From NCBI RefSeq assembly GCF_029258205.1, contig NZ_JARHZJ010000100.1, forward strand, positions 1-56,034: 56,034 nt of DNA. The letters run 5' to 3'. A program made the position numbers and the translations under genes. Source of the DNA: Clostridium sp. (lineage in GTDB: Bacteria > Bacillota > Clostridia > Clostridiales > Clostridiaceae). The notes beneath the pieces were generated by a model that had not been told where the DNA came from, did not search any database, and worked only from the letters and a program-made list of their open reading frames with translations. Below are positions 28,746-37,854 of the stretch, piece by piece. Numbering within the stretch: the first letter of the stretch is position 1; each line of letters starts with the position of its first letter.

Positions 28746-28815
28746 CTTACCTTTTGTGTATTTCTAAAAGTTTATCTCCAAATCTTAATTCATTTTCCTC
28801 TTAAATTTGATTTTG

Positions 28816-30345
28816 CTACTTTTCTCCCATACCATTCATAATTTCTCTAATTTGAGTTTTAAGTATATCTGATTTTCCACCAAATATGGCTTGAATATTT
28901 TCTCCAACTTGCATTACTCCAGCTGCTCCAAGTTCTTTCAATCTTTCTTTATCAACTTTACTTGAATCATTAACTGTAACTCTTAATCTAGTTATACAAG
29001 CATCTAACTTGTTTATGTTACCTGCACCACCTAAAGCTATTAATATTTCAGCAGCTAAATCATCATTTACAGTTTCATTATCTATATCATCAAATATATC
29101 ATCATCTTCTCTACCTGGAGTCTTAAGATTAAACTTTCTAATAAAAAATCTAAATAAGAAGTAGTAAACTACAGCAAAGCATAATCCTACAATTATTACT
29201 AACCACCATCTAGTTCTATTTGGAATTACTCCTAATAATATAAAATCTAAAAGTCCACCTGAGAAAGTCATACCTATCTTAACATTTAATAATTGCATTA
29301 TCATAAAGGATAAACCAGCTAATACACAGTGAATTGCGAATAATACTGGCGCAACAAATAAGAACGCAAACTCTAAAGGCTCAGTAATTCCTGTTAAAAA
29401 GGAAGTTAATGCAGCTGAGAATAAAATACCTGAAGCTATTTTCTTTTTACCTGGTTTAGCTTCATGATACATTGCTAAGGCTGCTGCTGGTAATCCAAAC
29501 ATCATAAATGGGAATTTACCAGTCATAAATGTACCTGCTGTGAATGGAACTCCATCTCTTAACTGAGCAAAAAATATCTGATTATCTCCCATTACTAATT
29601 GACCAGATTTGTTTATGTATTCTCCAAATTGGAACCAGAATGGATTATACCAAATATGATGTAATCCAAATGGAATTAATGCTCTTTCTATTATTCCAAA
29701 TAATAAAGATGCTATAGTTGGATTAGCATCTATCATATTTTGTGAAAAATATAATAAGGCACCTTGTATTGGAGGCCATACAAATACCATTATTCCTCCA
29801 ATTACTAAAGCTGAAACAGCAGTCACTATTGGAACAAATCTTTTACCTGCAAAAAAACCTAAGTATGAAGGTAATTCTATCTTATAGAACTTTTTATATA
29901 AAACTGCGGCTAAAACTCCCATAATAATCCCACCAAATACTCCAGTTTGAAGTGTTGGTATTCCAAGAACCGTTGCATACATACCATTTTTAGTATTAGC
30001 AACCATATCAGTAGTTATTCTTCCTCCTATTCCTATAGTTACATTAAGTATTAAAAAACCAACTATTGCTGCAAGCCCTGCAACACCGTCTCCTTCAGAT
30101 AATCCTACAGCTACTCCAACTGCGAATAATAATGCTAAGTTTGAAAATATTATATTACCTGCATCAGACATTATTGTAGCTATTAATTGAAACCAATCTG
30201 AATTTAATACTGGCACTAAGTTTAAAAACTGTGGATCTTGAAACATTGAGCCAAACCCTAGTAATAAACCTGCCGCTGGTAATAAAGCAACTGGTAACAT
30301 TAAAGCCTTACCTATTCTTTGTAAAACTCCAAAAGCTTTCTTCAT
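28816..30345 (-). CDS. ptsG: PTS glucose permease, EIICB
   Basis: The 509-residue permease imports and phosphorylates glucose. The EIIC membrane domain covers about residues 1-400 ([17 protein letters not shown], then [13 protein letters not shown] and [20 protein letters not shown], then [13 protein letters not shown]). The EIIB domain at the C-terminus carries the phosphorylated cysteine in [12 protein letters not shown] (about 447). There is no EIIA domain, so a separate EIIA-Glc is required. The sequence resembles B. subtilis PtsG closely in these stretches, more so than NagE, though N-acetylglucosamine cannot be excluded. The AAAGGAGGAG site before the ATG is strong. A large hairpin sits upstream. 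Confidence 0.9.
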   Translation of the reverse strand: MKKAFGVLQRIGKALMLPVALLPAAGLLLGFGSMFQDPQFLNLVPVLNSDWFQLIATIMSDAGNIIFSNLALLFAVGVAVGLSEGDGVAGLAAIVGFLILNVTIGIGGRITTDMVANTKNGMYATVLGIPTLQTGVFGGIIMGVLAAVLYKKFYKIELPSYLGFFAGKRFVPIVTAVSALVIGGIMVFVWPPIQGALLYFSQNMIDANPTIASLLFGIIERALIPFGLHHIWYNPFWFQFGEYINKSGQLVMGDNQIFFAQLRDGVPFTAGTFMTGKFPFMMFGLPAAALAMYHEAKPGKKKIASGILFSAALTSFLTGITEPLEFAFLFVAPVLFAIHCVLAGLSFMIMQLLNVKIGMTFSGGLLDFILLGVIPNRTRWWLVIIVGLCFAVVYYFLFRFFIRKFNLKTPGREDDDIFDDIDNETVNDDLAAEILIALGGAGNINKLDACITRLRVTVNDSSKVDKERLKELGAAGVMQVGENIQAIFGGKSDILKTQIREIMNGMGEK

Positions 30346-30404
30346 CTTAATCTCCTCCTTTTAAATGATTTCTTTCTTTATAATTTCTAAAATATATAAA
30401 AAAT

Positions 30405-30480
30405 AAAGACTTAAATTTATTATTCCTATAAAACACCTATTTTATTATTAATAGGTATTAGAATAATAAATCTAAGTCTT
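30405..30480 (-). terminator. Long hairpin between the lipoprotein gene and ptsG
   Basis: The 76 bases form a long imperfect stem: AAGACTTA, ATTTATTATTC and ACCTAT each pair with a matching block on the other side. On the minus strand a TTTATTTTTTA tract follows. It can end the upstream gene's transcript or act as an attenuator before ptsG. GlcT-type antitermination is known for ptsG in Bacillus, but no recognisable RAT sequence was found. Confidence 0.6.
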
Positions 30481-30512
30481 GCCTTATAATTAACAATCCT
30501 AACTATTCACTT

Positions 30513-31409
30513 TTATTTTTGTGATGATAATGCATCATATATTTTTGAAAGATTTTCTTTCATAGCATCTATATAACTTATACCTTCTTCATTGCTTTCT
30601 AGAGTATATATTTTCTCAATTTTACCACCAACTTCATTAGCTAAAGTTTTAGATATTTTTTCACTTGCTAACTCAGGCATAAAAATTGTTTTTATATCAT
30701 TCTTTTTACAGAACTCAACTATCTCTTGCATTTTTTGAGGCGTTATTTCTCCCTCTCCAAATAAGTTTTCTACACTAATTTGCTTTAATCCAAATTCTCT
30801 ACATAAGTATCCAAAAGCTGCATGACCAGTAACAAAATCTTTATTAGCTAATCCATTAAACTTTTCCTTGTACTCATTTGATAAAGAATCTAATTTCTCT
30901 GAAAACTTTTTAAAGTTTTCTTCGTAATAACCTTTATTATCTGAATCAACTTCAACTAAAGCATCTTTTATGTTTTGCGCTTCTATTTTAGCTCCATCTA
31001 AACTTAACCAAAGATGAGGATCTATCTTATCTCCCTCTTTTAATACTTCAGCACCTTTAGAAGCTTCAACTACTTTCACTTCTTTATTTTCTATTGTATT
31101 AAGAACTTGCTCTTTCCAATGTTCCATACCTAATCCATTATAAACAAAAATATTCGCCTTATTTAACCCTAATAAATCTTGAGTTTTAGGTTCAAAATCA
31201 TGTGGTTCTGTTCCATTTGGAACCATAGTCTTAACATTAACCTTATCTCCACCAACTATTTCAGTAAACTCTCTTAAAGGTTCAATACTTACAGTAACAT
31301 CAATCTTACCATTATCATTTTTATTTTCTGCTGTCTTAGTGCTTTGACACCCAACAAAAAAAGCAGCCATTGTTAATCCTAAAAAAATTGATACTAATTT
31401 CTTCCTCAT
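30513..31409 (-). CDS. Metal ABC transporter substrate-binding lipoprotein (zinc/manganese type)
   Basis: The 298-residue lipoprotein has a signal peptide with lipobox FVGCQ (cysteine at about 20), and the cluster A-I metal ligands: histidines in EPHDFEP (about 70), DPHLWLS (about 132) and VTGHAAFGY (about 195). Three histidines favour zinc (ZnuA/AdcA). No long histidine-rich loop is present. No permease or ATPase gene is adjacent, so it works with a transporter encoded elsewhere. The start is ATG at 31409, after GGGAGGAAG; an upstream ATG at 31427 lacks a site and would place extra residues before the signal peptide. A TGCAAAT-ATTTGCA palindrome overlaps the leader. Confidence 0.85.
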   Translation of the reverse strand: MRKKLVSIFLGLTMAAFFVGCQSTKTAENKNDNGKIDVTVSIEPLREFTEIVGGDKVNVKTMVPNGTEPHDFEPKTQDLLGLNKANIFVYNGLGMEHWKEQVLNTIENKEVKVVEASKGAEVLKEGDKIDPHLWLSLDGAKIEAQNIKDALVEVDSDNKGYYEENFKKFSEKLDSLSNEYKEKFNGLANKDFVTGHAAFGYLCREFGLKQISVENLFGEGEITPQKMQEIVEFCKKNDIKTIFMPELASEKISKTLANEVGGKIEKIYTLESNEEGISYIDAMKENLSKIYDALSSQK

Positions 31410-31422
31410 ACTTCCTCCCGTT

Positions 31423-31437
31423 TGCAAATGATTTGCA
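31423..31437 (-). promoter_or_regulatory. Palindromic operator, probable Zur/Fur-family site
   Basis: TGCAAATCATTTGCA is a perfect 7-1-7 palindrome 13 bases before the start codon of the metal-binding lipoprotein. It lies just downstream of a -35 TTGACA (31475-31480) and, 17 bases on, -10 TAAAGT (31452-31457), so a bound repressor would block transcription. Fur-family regulators such as Zur bind 7-1-7 sites, and the gene's likely metal is zinc; which regulator binds here is inference. Confidence 0.6.
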
Positions 31438-31451
31438 TTATTATAATATAA

Positions 31452-31480
31452 ACTTTATATTACTTTTCTATTATTGTCAA
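31452..31480 (-). promoter_or_regulatory. Promoter of the metal-binding lipoprotein gene
   Basis: TTGACA (31475-31480) and TAAAGT (31452-31457) are separated by 17 bases on the minus strand. The start of transcription would be near 31445, directly before the palindrome. Confidence 0.55.
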
Positions 31481-31506
31481 TATTTATAAGAAAACTATCA
31501 TAAAAA

Positions 31507-31550
31507 TAAAAAGAGACCTTATCAAAATTTATCTTGATATAAGCCCCTTC
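31507..31550 (-). terminator. Intrinsic terminator with TATCAAAAT core, after the YhaN-like gene
   Basis: AGGGGC and TTATATCAA on the minus strand pair with TTGATAA and GTCTCT, leaving two bulged bases, followed by TTTTTATTTTTA. It begins 9 bases after the gene's stop. Confidence 0.7.
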
Positions 31551-31558
31551 ACTTTAAA

Positions 31559-34327
31559 TTAAAGCTCTATTATATTAACATTTTCCTTATCTTTAAGAAT
31601 ATTTATTTCTCTTTTTTGGCATGTAAATAAAATTATTTGATTTTTATAAACTCTTTTATATATTATATCTAACACAGTTTTTAACCTATTATCATCATAT
31701 TGAGTAAAACTTTCATCCAATATTATTGGAACTTTTTTATCTTCAAATATTATGTCAATTATACCAAGCCTCAATGCTAAGTATATTTGGTCGTATGTTC
31801 CACTACTTAGATAAGAGGCATCCATAATTTTATTACTTTTTGTATCTTTAACAACTAAATTATAATCTTCAGATACTCTTAAATCTTTGTAAGTACCCTT
31901 AGTTACATTTTTAAATATATCTTCTACCTTTTTATTTATGACAGGTCCAAAACTTTTTTGAAGCTCCTTAAAAGCTTTTTCCATGTAGCTTGTTGCAATC
32001 TCTATACCTTTAAGTTTTTTCTCTAAGGACTTAATCCCTTCCTTAACTTCAGCTAAATCTTCATCTATTAAAAATAAACTTCTACAGGTTAACTCCTTGC
32101 TACTAATTAAATATTCTACATCCTTTATTTCTTTTTCAATATTTAATAAGTCATTATTTTTAAATTTTATTTCATTTAAGATTTCTTCTTCACTATTATA
32201 AACTTCATTTTTAACATCTGATTCTTCATATAAAAGTGCGTTTTTAACTTCCAGAATATCTCTTCCCTTAAGTAATAAATTACAATTTTCTTCTACACTA
32301 TTTAACTTATTTTTTAAGATCTCCTTATATTCTATTTTAGCTTCTATTTCTTCTAATCTAGAATATACTTCATCTAAAGCAATACTTTGTAGTGATGTAT
32401 TTTCTAAATAAGTTTTTATTTTTCTTTCTATTTCTAACCTTCTATTATTTAATTGATTTAAGTCTTCCTTAACCTCATTAAACTCTGATTTTTTTCTAAT
32501 TAATAAATCTTCTTGGCTTTTTTTCTCCCTTGAAAGTTTTAATATTTCATCTATAGAAGCTACCCCTGTAACTCTTAATAGCTTCTCTATAAAGACTTCA
32601 TTACTTAATATTTTTTCCTTAGTTTCATCTTCTTTTAATAAAATCAAACTTTTCTCTTTTTCCTTAATTTCTACATAAAGAATATCTAACTCTTTTTTAA
32701 TAAATCTATAATCCTCTAAAGTTTCTTTAATAGAATAATCATCTTTTACCTTAAAAAACTTTTTATATTCATCAATTTTATTTTTTAATACTTCTATTTC
32801 TTCTTTTTCATTTATTAACTCATCTATCTCTGTTATTCTTCTACTTATATCATTTTTTTCTTTTTTATTTAAACTACTTTTAGCCAATAAGAATATAAAT
32901 AATAGCATTCCTAAAATTGAAAGTCCTAAAGTTATTATATTTTCGCTTTTTAAATATGATGTAAATAAAAAAGCACATAATAAAATACTTATCACTTCTC
33001 CAACTCTAAATACAAAAATTTTTCTCGAGAAACTTTTACCTTCTTCTTGAATACTATTTTGCTCATCTTTTAAGTTTACATTTATTAAAGAATCTATTTT
33101 ATCATTATTATATTTTTCCAAATCCTTTTCTATTTGTAACACCAAATTATCATTTAATTTTAAGACATTTAAATGGCTTAAAAAATCGTCTTTCTTTTCA
33201 TTCAACTGATAAAGTTCTTCTTTTACCTTTTGAATAACTTCATAATTTTCCCTTAATCTATCGTCTTCAATTCTTAACTCTATTAATTTAGTTTCTAAAT
33301 TATTTGATATTTCATTTAAAATTCCATAACTCTTTAATTTTTCATTATACTCATATATAGATTCTTTTAATTTATTTATTTTATTTTCCTTTTCTTTTAG
33401 TGATTCTTTTAAAAACTCATAATTTTTAAACTCATTCCTTAATTTATTTAATTTTTCTAAATTACATATAGCCTGTACATCTTTTATCTCTTCTAAGAAA
33501 ACTTTTAATTTCTCTTCTAATTTTTCTTTTTTATTTAAATACTCATTTATATTTTCATATTCATTTTTTAATTCTGATTTTTTTAAATTTTTCTTATGTA
33601 ATTCTAATTCTTCTATTTTTAAATTTAAATGATCTCTTTTTTCTTTTAATTCCTTTAAGTAAACCTCATTTTCTATATTTTCCTCATGAATTTTTACTCT
33701 TTTATATCTTTCTTCTAAAAGCTCACTCTCTTTAATTCTTAATAAATCAAGTTTTCCTGTTTTTCTTGAATTAGTTAATTTCTTTTTATTTTCATCTAAA
33801 TTATTTTTTATTTTTTTATAAGAGACCTCATCAGCTCCACATTCTAAGATGTTAATAATTTTATTTAATACCTCATCTTGCTTGGAACTCTCTACAGTAC
33901 ATCCCATTTGACTTATAAATAAAGTATTCTTAAAACCCTCACTAGAAAGATTCAATATATCCTTACCTAGCTCTTGCCATGAGTAGTTATTTATCTTTTC
34001 TCCAGTTATATTATTTAATATATTTCCATCATCATATTTTTTAGTTTTCCCAAAGTTTCTATCTATTAAGATTTCCTCACCATTATCATCTATAAGTAAC
34101 TCTCCTGAAAAACTTCCTTCGCCTAATGGTGCAAACTTTGCTCTATCTGACAAAGTTTTCTTACCTCTTTTATTGTCAACTCCGTATAGCATGACTCTTA
34201 TGAAAGATTGTAATGTGCTTTTTCCACTTTCATTTTCACCATATATTATGTTAAATCCATCTTTTAATTCTATTTCTTTATTTTTTAATTTTCCAAAGGA
34301 CTTCACATTTATTTTCTTAATTATCAT
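31559..34327 (-). CDS. YhaN/SbcC-like SMC-type ATPase
   Basis: The 922-residue protein has an N-terminal Walker A (GFNIIYGENESGKSTLQSFI, about 25-45), long coiled coils through the middle, and a C-terminal signature and Walker B (SYLSSGTYDQIYLALRLG; VPIILDESFTQYDD near 860-890). Two hydrophobic segments lie between the coils (about 445-490), as in YhaN, so it may be membrane-associated. These AAA/SMC-like proteins partner a Mre11-type nuclease in DNA end processing. It overlaps the nuclease gene by 11 bases. YhaN is favoured over SbcC by the membrane segments. Confidence 0.87.
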   Translation of the reverse strand: MIIKKINVKSFGKLKNKEIELKDGFNIIYGENESGKSTLQSFIRVMLYGVDNKRGKKTLSDRAKFAPLGEGSFSGELLIDDNGEEILIDRNFGKTKKYDDGNILNNITGEKINNYSWQELGKDILNLSSEGFKNTLFISQMGCTVESSKQDEVLNKIINILECGADEVSYKKIKNNLDENKKKLTNSRKTGKLDLLRIKESELLEERYKRVKIHEENIENEVYLKELKEKRDHLNLKIEELELHKKNLKKSELKNEYENINEYLNKKEKLEEKLKVFLEEIKDVQAICNLEKLNKLRNEFKNYEFLKESLKEKENKINKLKESIYEYNEKLKSYGILNEISNNLETKLIELRIEDDRLRENYEVIQKVKEELYQLNEKKDDFLSHLNVLKLNDNLVLQIEKDLEKYNNDKIDSLINVNLKDEQNSIQEEGKSFSRKIFVFRVGEVISILLCAFLFTSYLKSENIITLGLSILGMLLFIFLLAKSSLNKKEKNDISRRITEIDELINEKEEIEVLKNKIDEYKKFFKVKDDYSIKETLEDYRFIKKELDILYVEIKEKEKSLILLKEDETKEKILSNEVFIEKLLRVTGVASIDEILKLSREKKSQEDLLIRKKSEFNEVKEDLNQLNNRRLEIERKIKTYLENTSLQSIALDEVYSRLEEIEAKIEYKEILKNKLNSVEENCNLLLKGRDILEVKNALLYEESDVKNEVYNSEEEILNEIKFKNNDLLNIEKEIKDVEYLISSKELTCRSLFLIDEDLAEVKEGIKSLEKKLKGIEIATSYMEKAFKELQKSFGPVINKKVEDIFKNVTKGTYKDLRVSEDYNLVVKDTKSNKIMDASYLSSGTYDQIYLALRLGIIDIIFEDKKVPIILDESFTQYDDNRLKTVLDIIYKRVYKNQIILFTCQKREINILKDKENVNIIEL

Positions 34328-35456
34328 TTAAATTCACTTCTCCATCTAAAATACTTTCCATCCCAATTCTAAAAGCTATATCTAGTATTTCTTCATTCTC
34401 TTCATTAGATTCTAAAGAATCCTTGATTAAAGAGCAAAAAATACCTTTAATCGAATACTCGTTGCTCATTTCATCAATATCTATTTTCATTCTAGTAGAA
34501 TTTACAATCTTACAATAAAAGAATTCCTCTCTAATTAAGTTTTCTATTAAGTCACTATCTATTTTAAAAGACTCTTCTATATCCCCTTTTAAGATAATTT
34601 TAAATAGATTTTTTTCTCTTGATTCTTTTGAAATAGTATTAAGTATTTTATCTATAATTTCTTCATTAGTCCCACAGTTTGATATATCAATTTCCTTAAC
34701 AAAATACTCTCTTTTATTAATCTTTATAAAATCCAAGTCTACAGCTCCAAGAGATATATCGCCTAATATTATTCCTTTATCTCCCTCTTCATCAAAGCCT
34801 CTTCCCTCTGGACACCCTGAATAGGCATAATAAGTCTTACCAATTCTCTTTATTCCTGAAAATTTATGAATATGTCCCAAAGCAATATAATCAATCTTAC
34901 TTGCTTCTATTTCTTTAAATAATAAGGGATTATACTCTCCTGTTTCATTGTTCCCTAAATCTCCATGCATAACCATTATTTTTATTAAATACTTGTCCTC
35001 TTCTTTTGTATTAAAATGCTTAAGTTTAGACTCTCTCATATATTTTTCCTTAAAGGATGCTCCATAAATAACAGTATTTAATTCAGGTATCTCTATTCTT
35101 TCAATTTCATCCTTAAATATATAAACATTTTTCCCAAAATTAATCATATTATAGAAAGATTTTTTATTATATGGATCATGATTTCCCGCTGAAATAAATA
35201 CTCTTATATTATGTTTTTCAAGTTTATCCATTTGATTCCTTATAAAAGTAAGAGTACTCTTTTCTATAGTATCATTGTCAAAAAGGTCTCCTGCTAAAAG
35301 AACTAAATCAACTTCTTTATCAATTCCTTTATTTATTATCTTACTAAAACTCTCTCTTAACTCAGCTCTCCTCATTGCACTAATTTCTTTTGGTAACTCT
35401 TTAAAAGGAGTATCAAAATGAATATCACTACAATGTAATATTTTTACCTTTTTCAC
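34317..35456 (-). CDS. YhaO/SbcD-like metallophosphoesterase (DNA repair nuclease)
   Basis: The 379-residue protein carries the calcineurin-like metal motifs in order: CSDIHFDTPF (about 10), LLAGDLFDND (about 53), SAGNHDP (about 92), VMHGDLG (about 163) and LGHIHKF (about 192). This is the pattern of Mre11/SbcD/YhaO nucleases. The C-terminal half is an accessory domain that varies between families. Overlap with the SMC-like gene suggests one complex that processes DNA ends or regulates recombination. No ribosome-binding uncertainty: ATG at 35456. Confidence 0.88.
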   Translation of the reverse strand: MKKVKILHCSDIHFDTPFKELPKEISAMRRAELRESFSKIINKGIDKEVDLVLLAGDLFDNDTIEKSTLTFIRNQMDKLEKHNIRVFISAGNHDPYNKKSFYNMINFGKNVYIFKDEIERIEIPELNTVIYGASFKEKYMRESKLKHFNTKEEDKYLIKIMVMHGDLGNNETGEYNPLLFKEIEASKIDYIALGHIHKFSGIKRIGKTYYAYSGCPEGRGFDEEGDKGIILGDISLGAVDLDFIKINKREYFVKEIDISNCGTNEEIIDKILNTISKESREKNLFKIILKGDIEESFKIDSDLIENLIREEFFYCKIVNSTRMKIDIDEMSNEYSIKGIFCSLIKDSLESNEENEEILDIAFRIGMESILDGEVNLNDN

Positions 35457-35512
35457 CTATATGACACCTCTCTTATTCCAATTTATTCTAATTTTATCAT
35501 AGAGATTGTCAA

Positions 35513-35557
35513 AAAAAAAGACTACATAAAGGATATACATCCTCTATGTAGCTTTTT
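35513..35557 (-). terminator. Intrinsic terminator of the SASP transcript
   Basis: AGCTACATA and TATGTAGTCT arms with an additional GGAT/ATCC pairing are followed on the minus strand by a run of nine T. It lies about 75 bases after the SASP stop; the DNA between holds a possible ten-codon ORF (35569-35601). Confidence 0.85.
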
Positions 35558-35568
35558 GCGGTAGAAGT

Positions 35569-35601
35569 TTAAGCATCATGTTTTGGCAGTTTACCCTTCA
35601 T
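35569..35601 (-). CDS. Possible ten-residue peptide after the SASP gene
   Basis: An ATG with GGAG placed 8 bases before it opens a 10-codon frame encoding MKGKLPKHDA and ending in TAA. It lies between the SASP gene and its terminator, so it would be on the same transcript. Good ribosome binding and a compact position are the only support. Chance is possible for so short a frame, so the call is tentative. Confidence 0.3.
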   Translation of the reverse strand: MKGKLPKHDA

Positions 35602-35631
35602 AATACTTTCTCCGATACAGCGAAAGGTTTA

Positions 35632-35814
35632 TTATTTTATTTGACTTTCGTAAGCTTCTACCATTCTTTTTACCATTTCGCCTCCTACGGAACCACATTG
35701 TCTTGAACTTAGATCTCCATTGTAATCTGAGAATGGTACACCTAATTCTTTAGCTACCTCATTTTTGAATTTACTTAATCCATTTTTTGCTTCTGGAACT
35801 AATGATTTTGACAT
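35632..35814 (-). CDS. Alpha/beta-type small acid-soluble spore protein
   Basis: The 60-residue protein is a SASP that saturates spore DNA and protects it from UV, heat and chemicals. It shows the family pattern: PEAKNGLSKFKNEVAKELGV, which contains the germination-protease (GPR) region FKNEVAKELG, and the C-terminal GSVGGEMVKRMVEAYE. The Asp at residue 36 known for the Ssp4 heat-resistance variants is not here: residue 36 is serine. It therefore looks like one of the major Ssp proteins of C. perfringens. It is preceded by AAAGGAGGAATT and followed by a terminator. Expression in the forespore is expected from the family. Confidence 0.93.
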   Translation of the reverse strand: MSKSLVPEAKNGLSKFKNEVAKELGVPFSDYNGDLSSRQCGSVGGEMVKRMVEAYESQIK

Positions 35815-36023
35815 TTCTAATTCCTCCTTTGGCTTTGGTAATTTGTAAGCTTTAAATTTTGTTTATCTCTTGCTTACACTATTATATTAACCATAATTCA
35901 GATTATAAACCTATGAAATAGAAGGATTTTTATCTATATAATTCCAAAAAAATCATTAAATTCTCTTCATTTTATTAGTATGTACATTATTAAAAAATTA
36001 TTTTTTTAAATTTAATCAAAAAA

Positions 36024-36053
36024 AAAAAATCAGTGAATTAATTCACTGATTTT
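36024..36053 (-). terminator. Intrinsic terminator after the tRNA-Trp pair
   Basis: AAAATCAGTGAATT and AATTCACTGATTTT arms end in a long A/T run, immediately after the 3' end of the second tRNA-Trp gene. Confidence 0.85.
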
Positions 36054-36129
36054 TGGCAGGGGCAGTAGGACTTGAACCCACAACCAATGGTTTTGGAGAC
36101 CACTACTCTACCAATTGAGCCATACCCCT
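36054..36129 (-). tRNA. tRNA-Trp (CCA), second copy in the operon
   Basis: The 76-base gene starts AGGGGTATGGCTCAATTGGT, has anticodon loop CTCCAAA (anticodon CCA) between GTGGT and ACCAT, a T-arm loop read as GTTCAAGTC, and an encoded CCA end. The acceptor AGGGGTA pairs with TGCCCCT. Confidence 0.95.
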
Positions 36130-36157
36130 ATAATATTTTGTTATTTATTGTGTTAAT

Positions 36158-36233
36158 TGGCAGGGGCAGTAGGACTCGAACCCACAACCAATGGTTTTGG
36201 AGACCACTACTCTACCAATTGAGCCATACCCCT
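36158..36233 (-). tRNA. tRNA-Trp (CCA), first copy in the operon
   Basis: This 76-base copy matches the neighbouring tRNA-Trp except for one base in the T-loop (GTTCGAGTC in place of GTTCAAGTC). Anticodon CCA and the CCA end are both encoded. Only 28 bases separate the copies. Confidence 0.95.
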
Positions 36234-36246
36234 GAACACAGAATTT

Positions 36247-36275
36247 ATTATATATTAAAAACAAACTTAACGCAA
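36247..36275 (-). promoter_or_regulatory. Promoter of the tRNA-Trp pair
   Basis: TTGCGT (36270-36275) and a perfect TATAAT (36247-36252) lie 17 bases apart, just upstream of the first tRNA-Trp copy. The rest of 36276-36469 is AT-rich; it holds only the weak terminator at 36398-36449. Confidence 0.7.
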
Positions 36276-36397
36276 GAGTTTTTTATGTAATTTTTTATTT
36301 TTAATAAAAAACAATATTAATACTCTAATAAAACAATATAATATTTACTAATTAAAACAAACTATATACTTATCAAACTTTATATTTACCAATTAAA

Positions 36398-36449
36398 ATA
36401 GAGCATATCTAATGTTGATTTTTAAATCTATATTAATATGCCCTATACT
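36398..36449 (-). terminator. Probable terminator after the CBS-ACT gene
   Basis: ATAGGGCATAT pairs with ATATGCTCTAT (one G-T pair) around a long AT-rich loop, and TTTTAATT follows. It lies about 20 bases after the CBS-ACT stop codon. Confidence 0.5.
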
Positions 36450-36469
36450 TATATGTTTATAATAGTTTA

Positions 36470-37090
36470 CTATACTAATTTGAATCCTGATTCTTTTAAT
36501 TTCCTTTTAATATTTTCAACATCTATACTTTTAACCCTAACTATAACTTCTTTAACATCAGTTAAACTTTTTGTATCTATAATAACTATGCTTAATATAT
36601 CCCCATTTTCTTCAGATATTATCTTGGTTATTTTTGATAACTGCCCCGGAACATCATAAGATCTTATTACTATTCTTTCCCCTTTATTAAGTCCAAAAGC
36701 ATTGTTAAACTCTCTAAAAACAGCTTTATGAGTTAATATTCCCTTAAAATTATCAAATTCATCCACAACAGCCACAAAAGAAATTCTCATTTTTTCTAAC
36801 ATAGCTACTGCTTTTTCTATATTCTCTGATTTATTTATTATAGGAACCTCTGTTTTTAATATTTTACCTACAGTAATATTATTTAACACTTCATCTTTAC
36901 TTAAATTGCTTTCAAAGTAATATTTATATATAGAGCTTTTAGCTACTGCACCCTTAAACATATCTCCATCTACTACAGGAACTGATAAAAACTTATTATC
37001 CTCCATGATTTTTAGTGCATCTTTAAGTTTAGTATTAGAATTAACTAAATCTAAATTTTCTTTCTTTGTCATAATAGCTTTTACTAACAT
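36470..37090 (-). CDS. CBS-pair plus ACT-domain protein
   Basis: The 206-residue protein has two CBS motifs (about 1-55, MTKKENLDLVNSNTKLKDAL; about 78-130, VPIINKSENIEKAVAMLEKM) and a C-terminal ACT domain (about 140-206, IVIRSYDVPGQLSKITKIIS). This resembles AcuB-like sensor proteins. It likely binds nucleotide and a small metabolite, but the target is not known. It stands alone, divergent from tsaE. The AT-rich 37091-37389 upstream region holds no clear element. Confidence 0.8.
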   Translation of the reverse strand: MLVKAIMTKKENLDLVNSNTKLKDALKIMEDNKFLSVPVVDGDMFKGAVAKSSIYKYYFESNLSKDEVLNNITVGKILKTEVPIINKSENIEKAVAMLEKMRISFVAVVDEFDNFKGILTHKAVFREFNNAFGLNKGERIVIRSYDVPGQLSKITKIISEENGDILSIVIIDTKSLTDVKEVIVRVKSIDVENIKRKLKESGFKLV

Positions 37091-37389
37091 AAAAATCCCC
37101 CCAACACCTAAATTTACATAATATATATTAATATTATACTATTATATTATTACATAGTTATCCAATTATATTAAATTTATCAAAGTATTAATTAAAGATA
37201 CTTTTGCCTTTTTATTGTTAATATTATAATAATTTTATAGGTGTATGTTTTATTAAATATTACGAAATTTTTTAGATATTTAAGAAATATAATAAAACTT
37301 TAAATGCCTTATTAAATTTACTCTCTCTTTTCTTTTTCTTTAAATTTGGATAGAATGATTAAAGAGTGTTAATTTGAAAGGAGTTCTTT

Positions 37390-37854
37390 ATGGAATTTAT
37401 AGTAGATAGTGTAGATAAAACCATGCATATTGGGAGACAACTTGCTTCTCTTGTAAACAAAGGAGATATTCTTTGTTTAACTGGAGACTTAGGAACTGGT
37501 AAAACTCATATAAGTAAAGGAATTGCAGAAGGATTAGGAATTGACGATCACATAACTAGTCCAACTTTTAATATAGTTAATGAATATCATAGCGGGAGAT
37601 TAACTCTTTATCATTTTGATGTTTATAGAGTTAATGATCCAGATGAAATCGAAGCAATTGGTTTTGATGAATATATCTTTGGTGATGGAGTAAGCTTAAT
37701 TGAATGGGCTAATTACATAGAAGAACTTATTCCTGAAGAGTATATACATATAAAAATAGAAAAATTACCTGATATGGGTGAAAACTTTAGAAAAATAACT
37801 ATTAATGGTTATGGTGATAGATATAACTACATAAAGGAGATAAAAGAATGTTAG
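37390..37854 (+). CDS. tsaE: tRNA threonylcarbamoyladenosine biosynthesis ATPase TsaE
   Basis: The 154-residue P-loop protein shows Walker A GDLGTGKTHISKGIAEGLG (about 33-51), the conserved SPTFNIVNEYHSG and HFDVYR, and the C-terminal LIEWANYIEELIPEE. TsaE works with TsaB and TsaD to make t6A37 in ANN-decoding tRNAs. The AAGGAGTTCTTT sequence precedes the ATG. It overlaps tsaB by 7 bases, so the genes form an operon. Confidence 0.96.
   Translation: MEFIVDSVDKTMHIGRQLASLVNKGDILCLTGDLGTGKTHISKGIAEGLGIDDHITSPTFNIVNEYHSGRLTLYHFDVYRVNDPDEIEAIGFDEYIFGDGVSLIEWANYIEELIPEEYIHIKIEKLPDMGENFRKITINGYGDRYNYIKEIKEC

Noticed and set aside
30405..30480. A GlcT-type RAT antiterminator before ptsG.
   Set aside because: The stem-loop is present but no recognisable RAT consensus is found; recorded only as a hairpin.
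36072..36290. A 72-codon plus-strand open frame across the tRNA pair.
   Set aside because: It repeats the same peptide twice because it reads the complement of two tRNA-Trp genes; not a protein gene.
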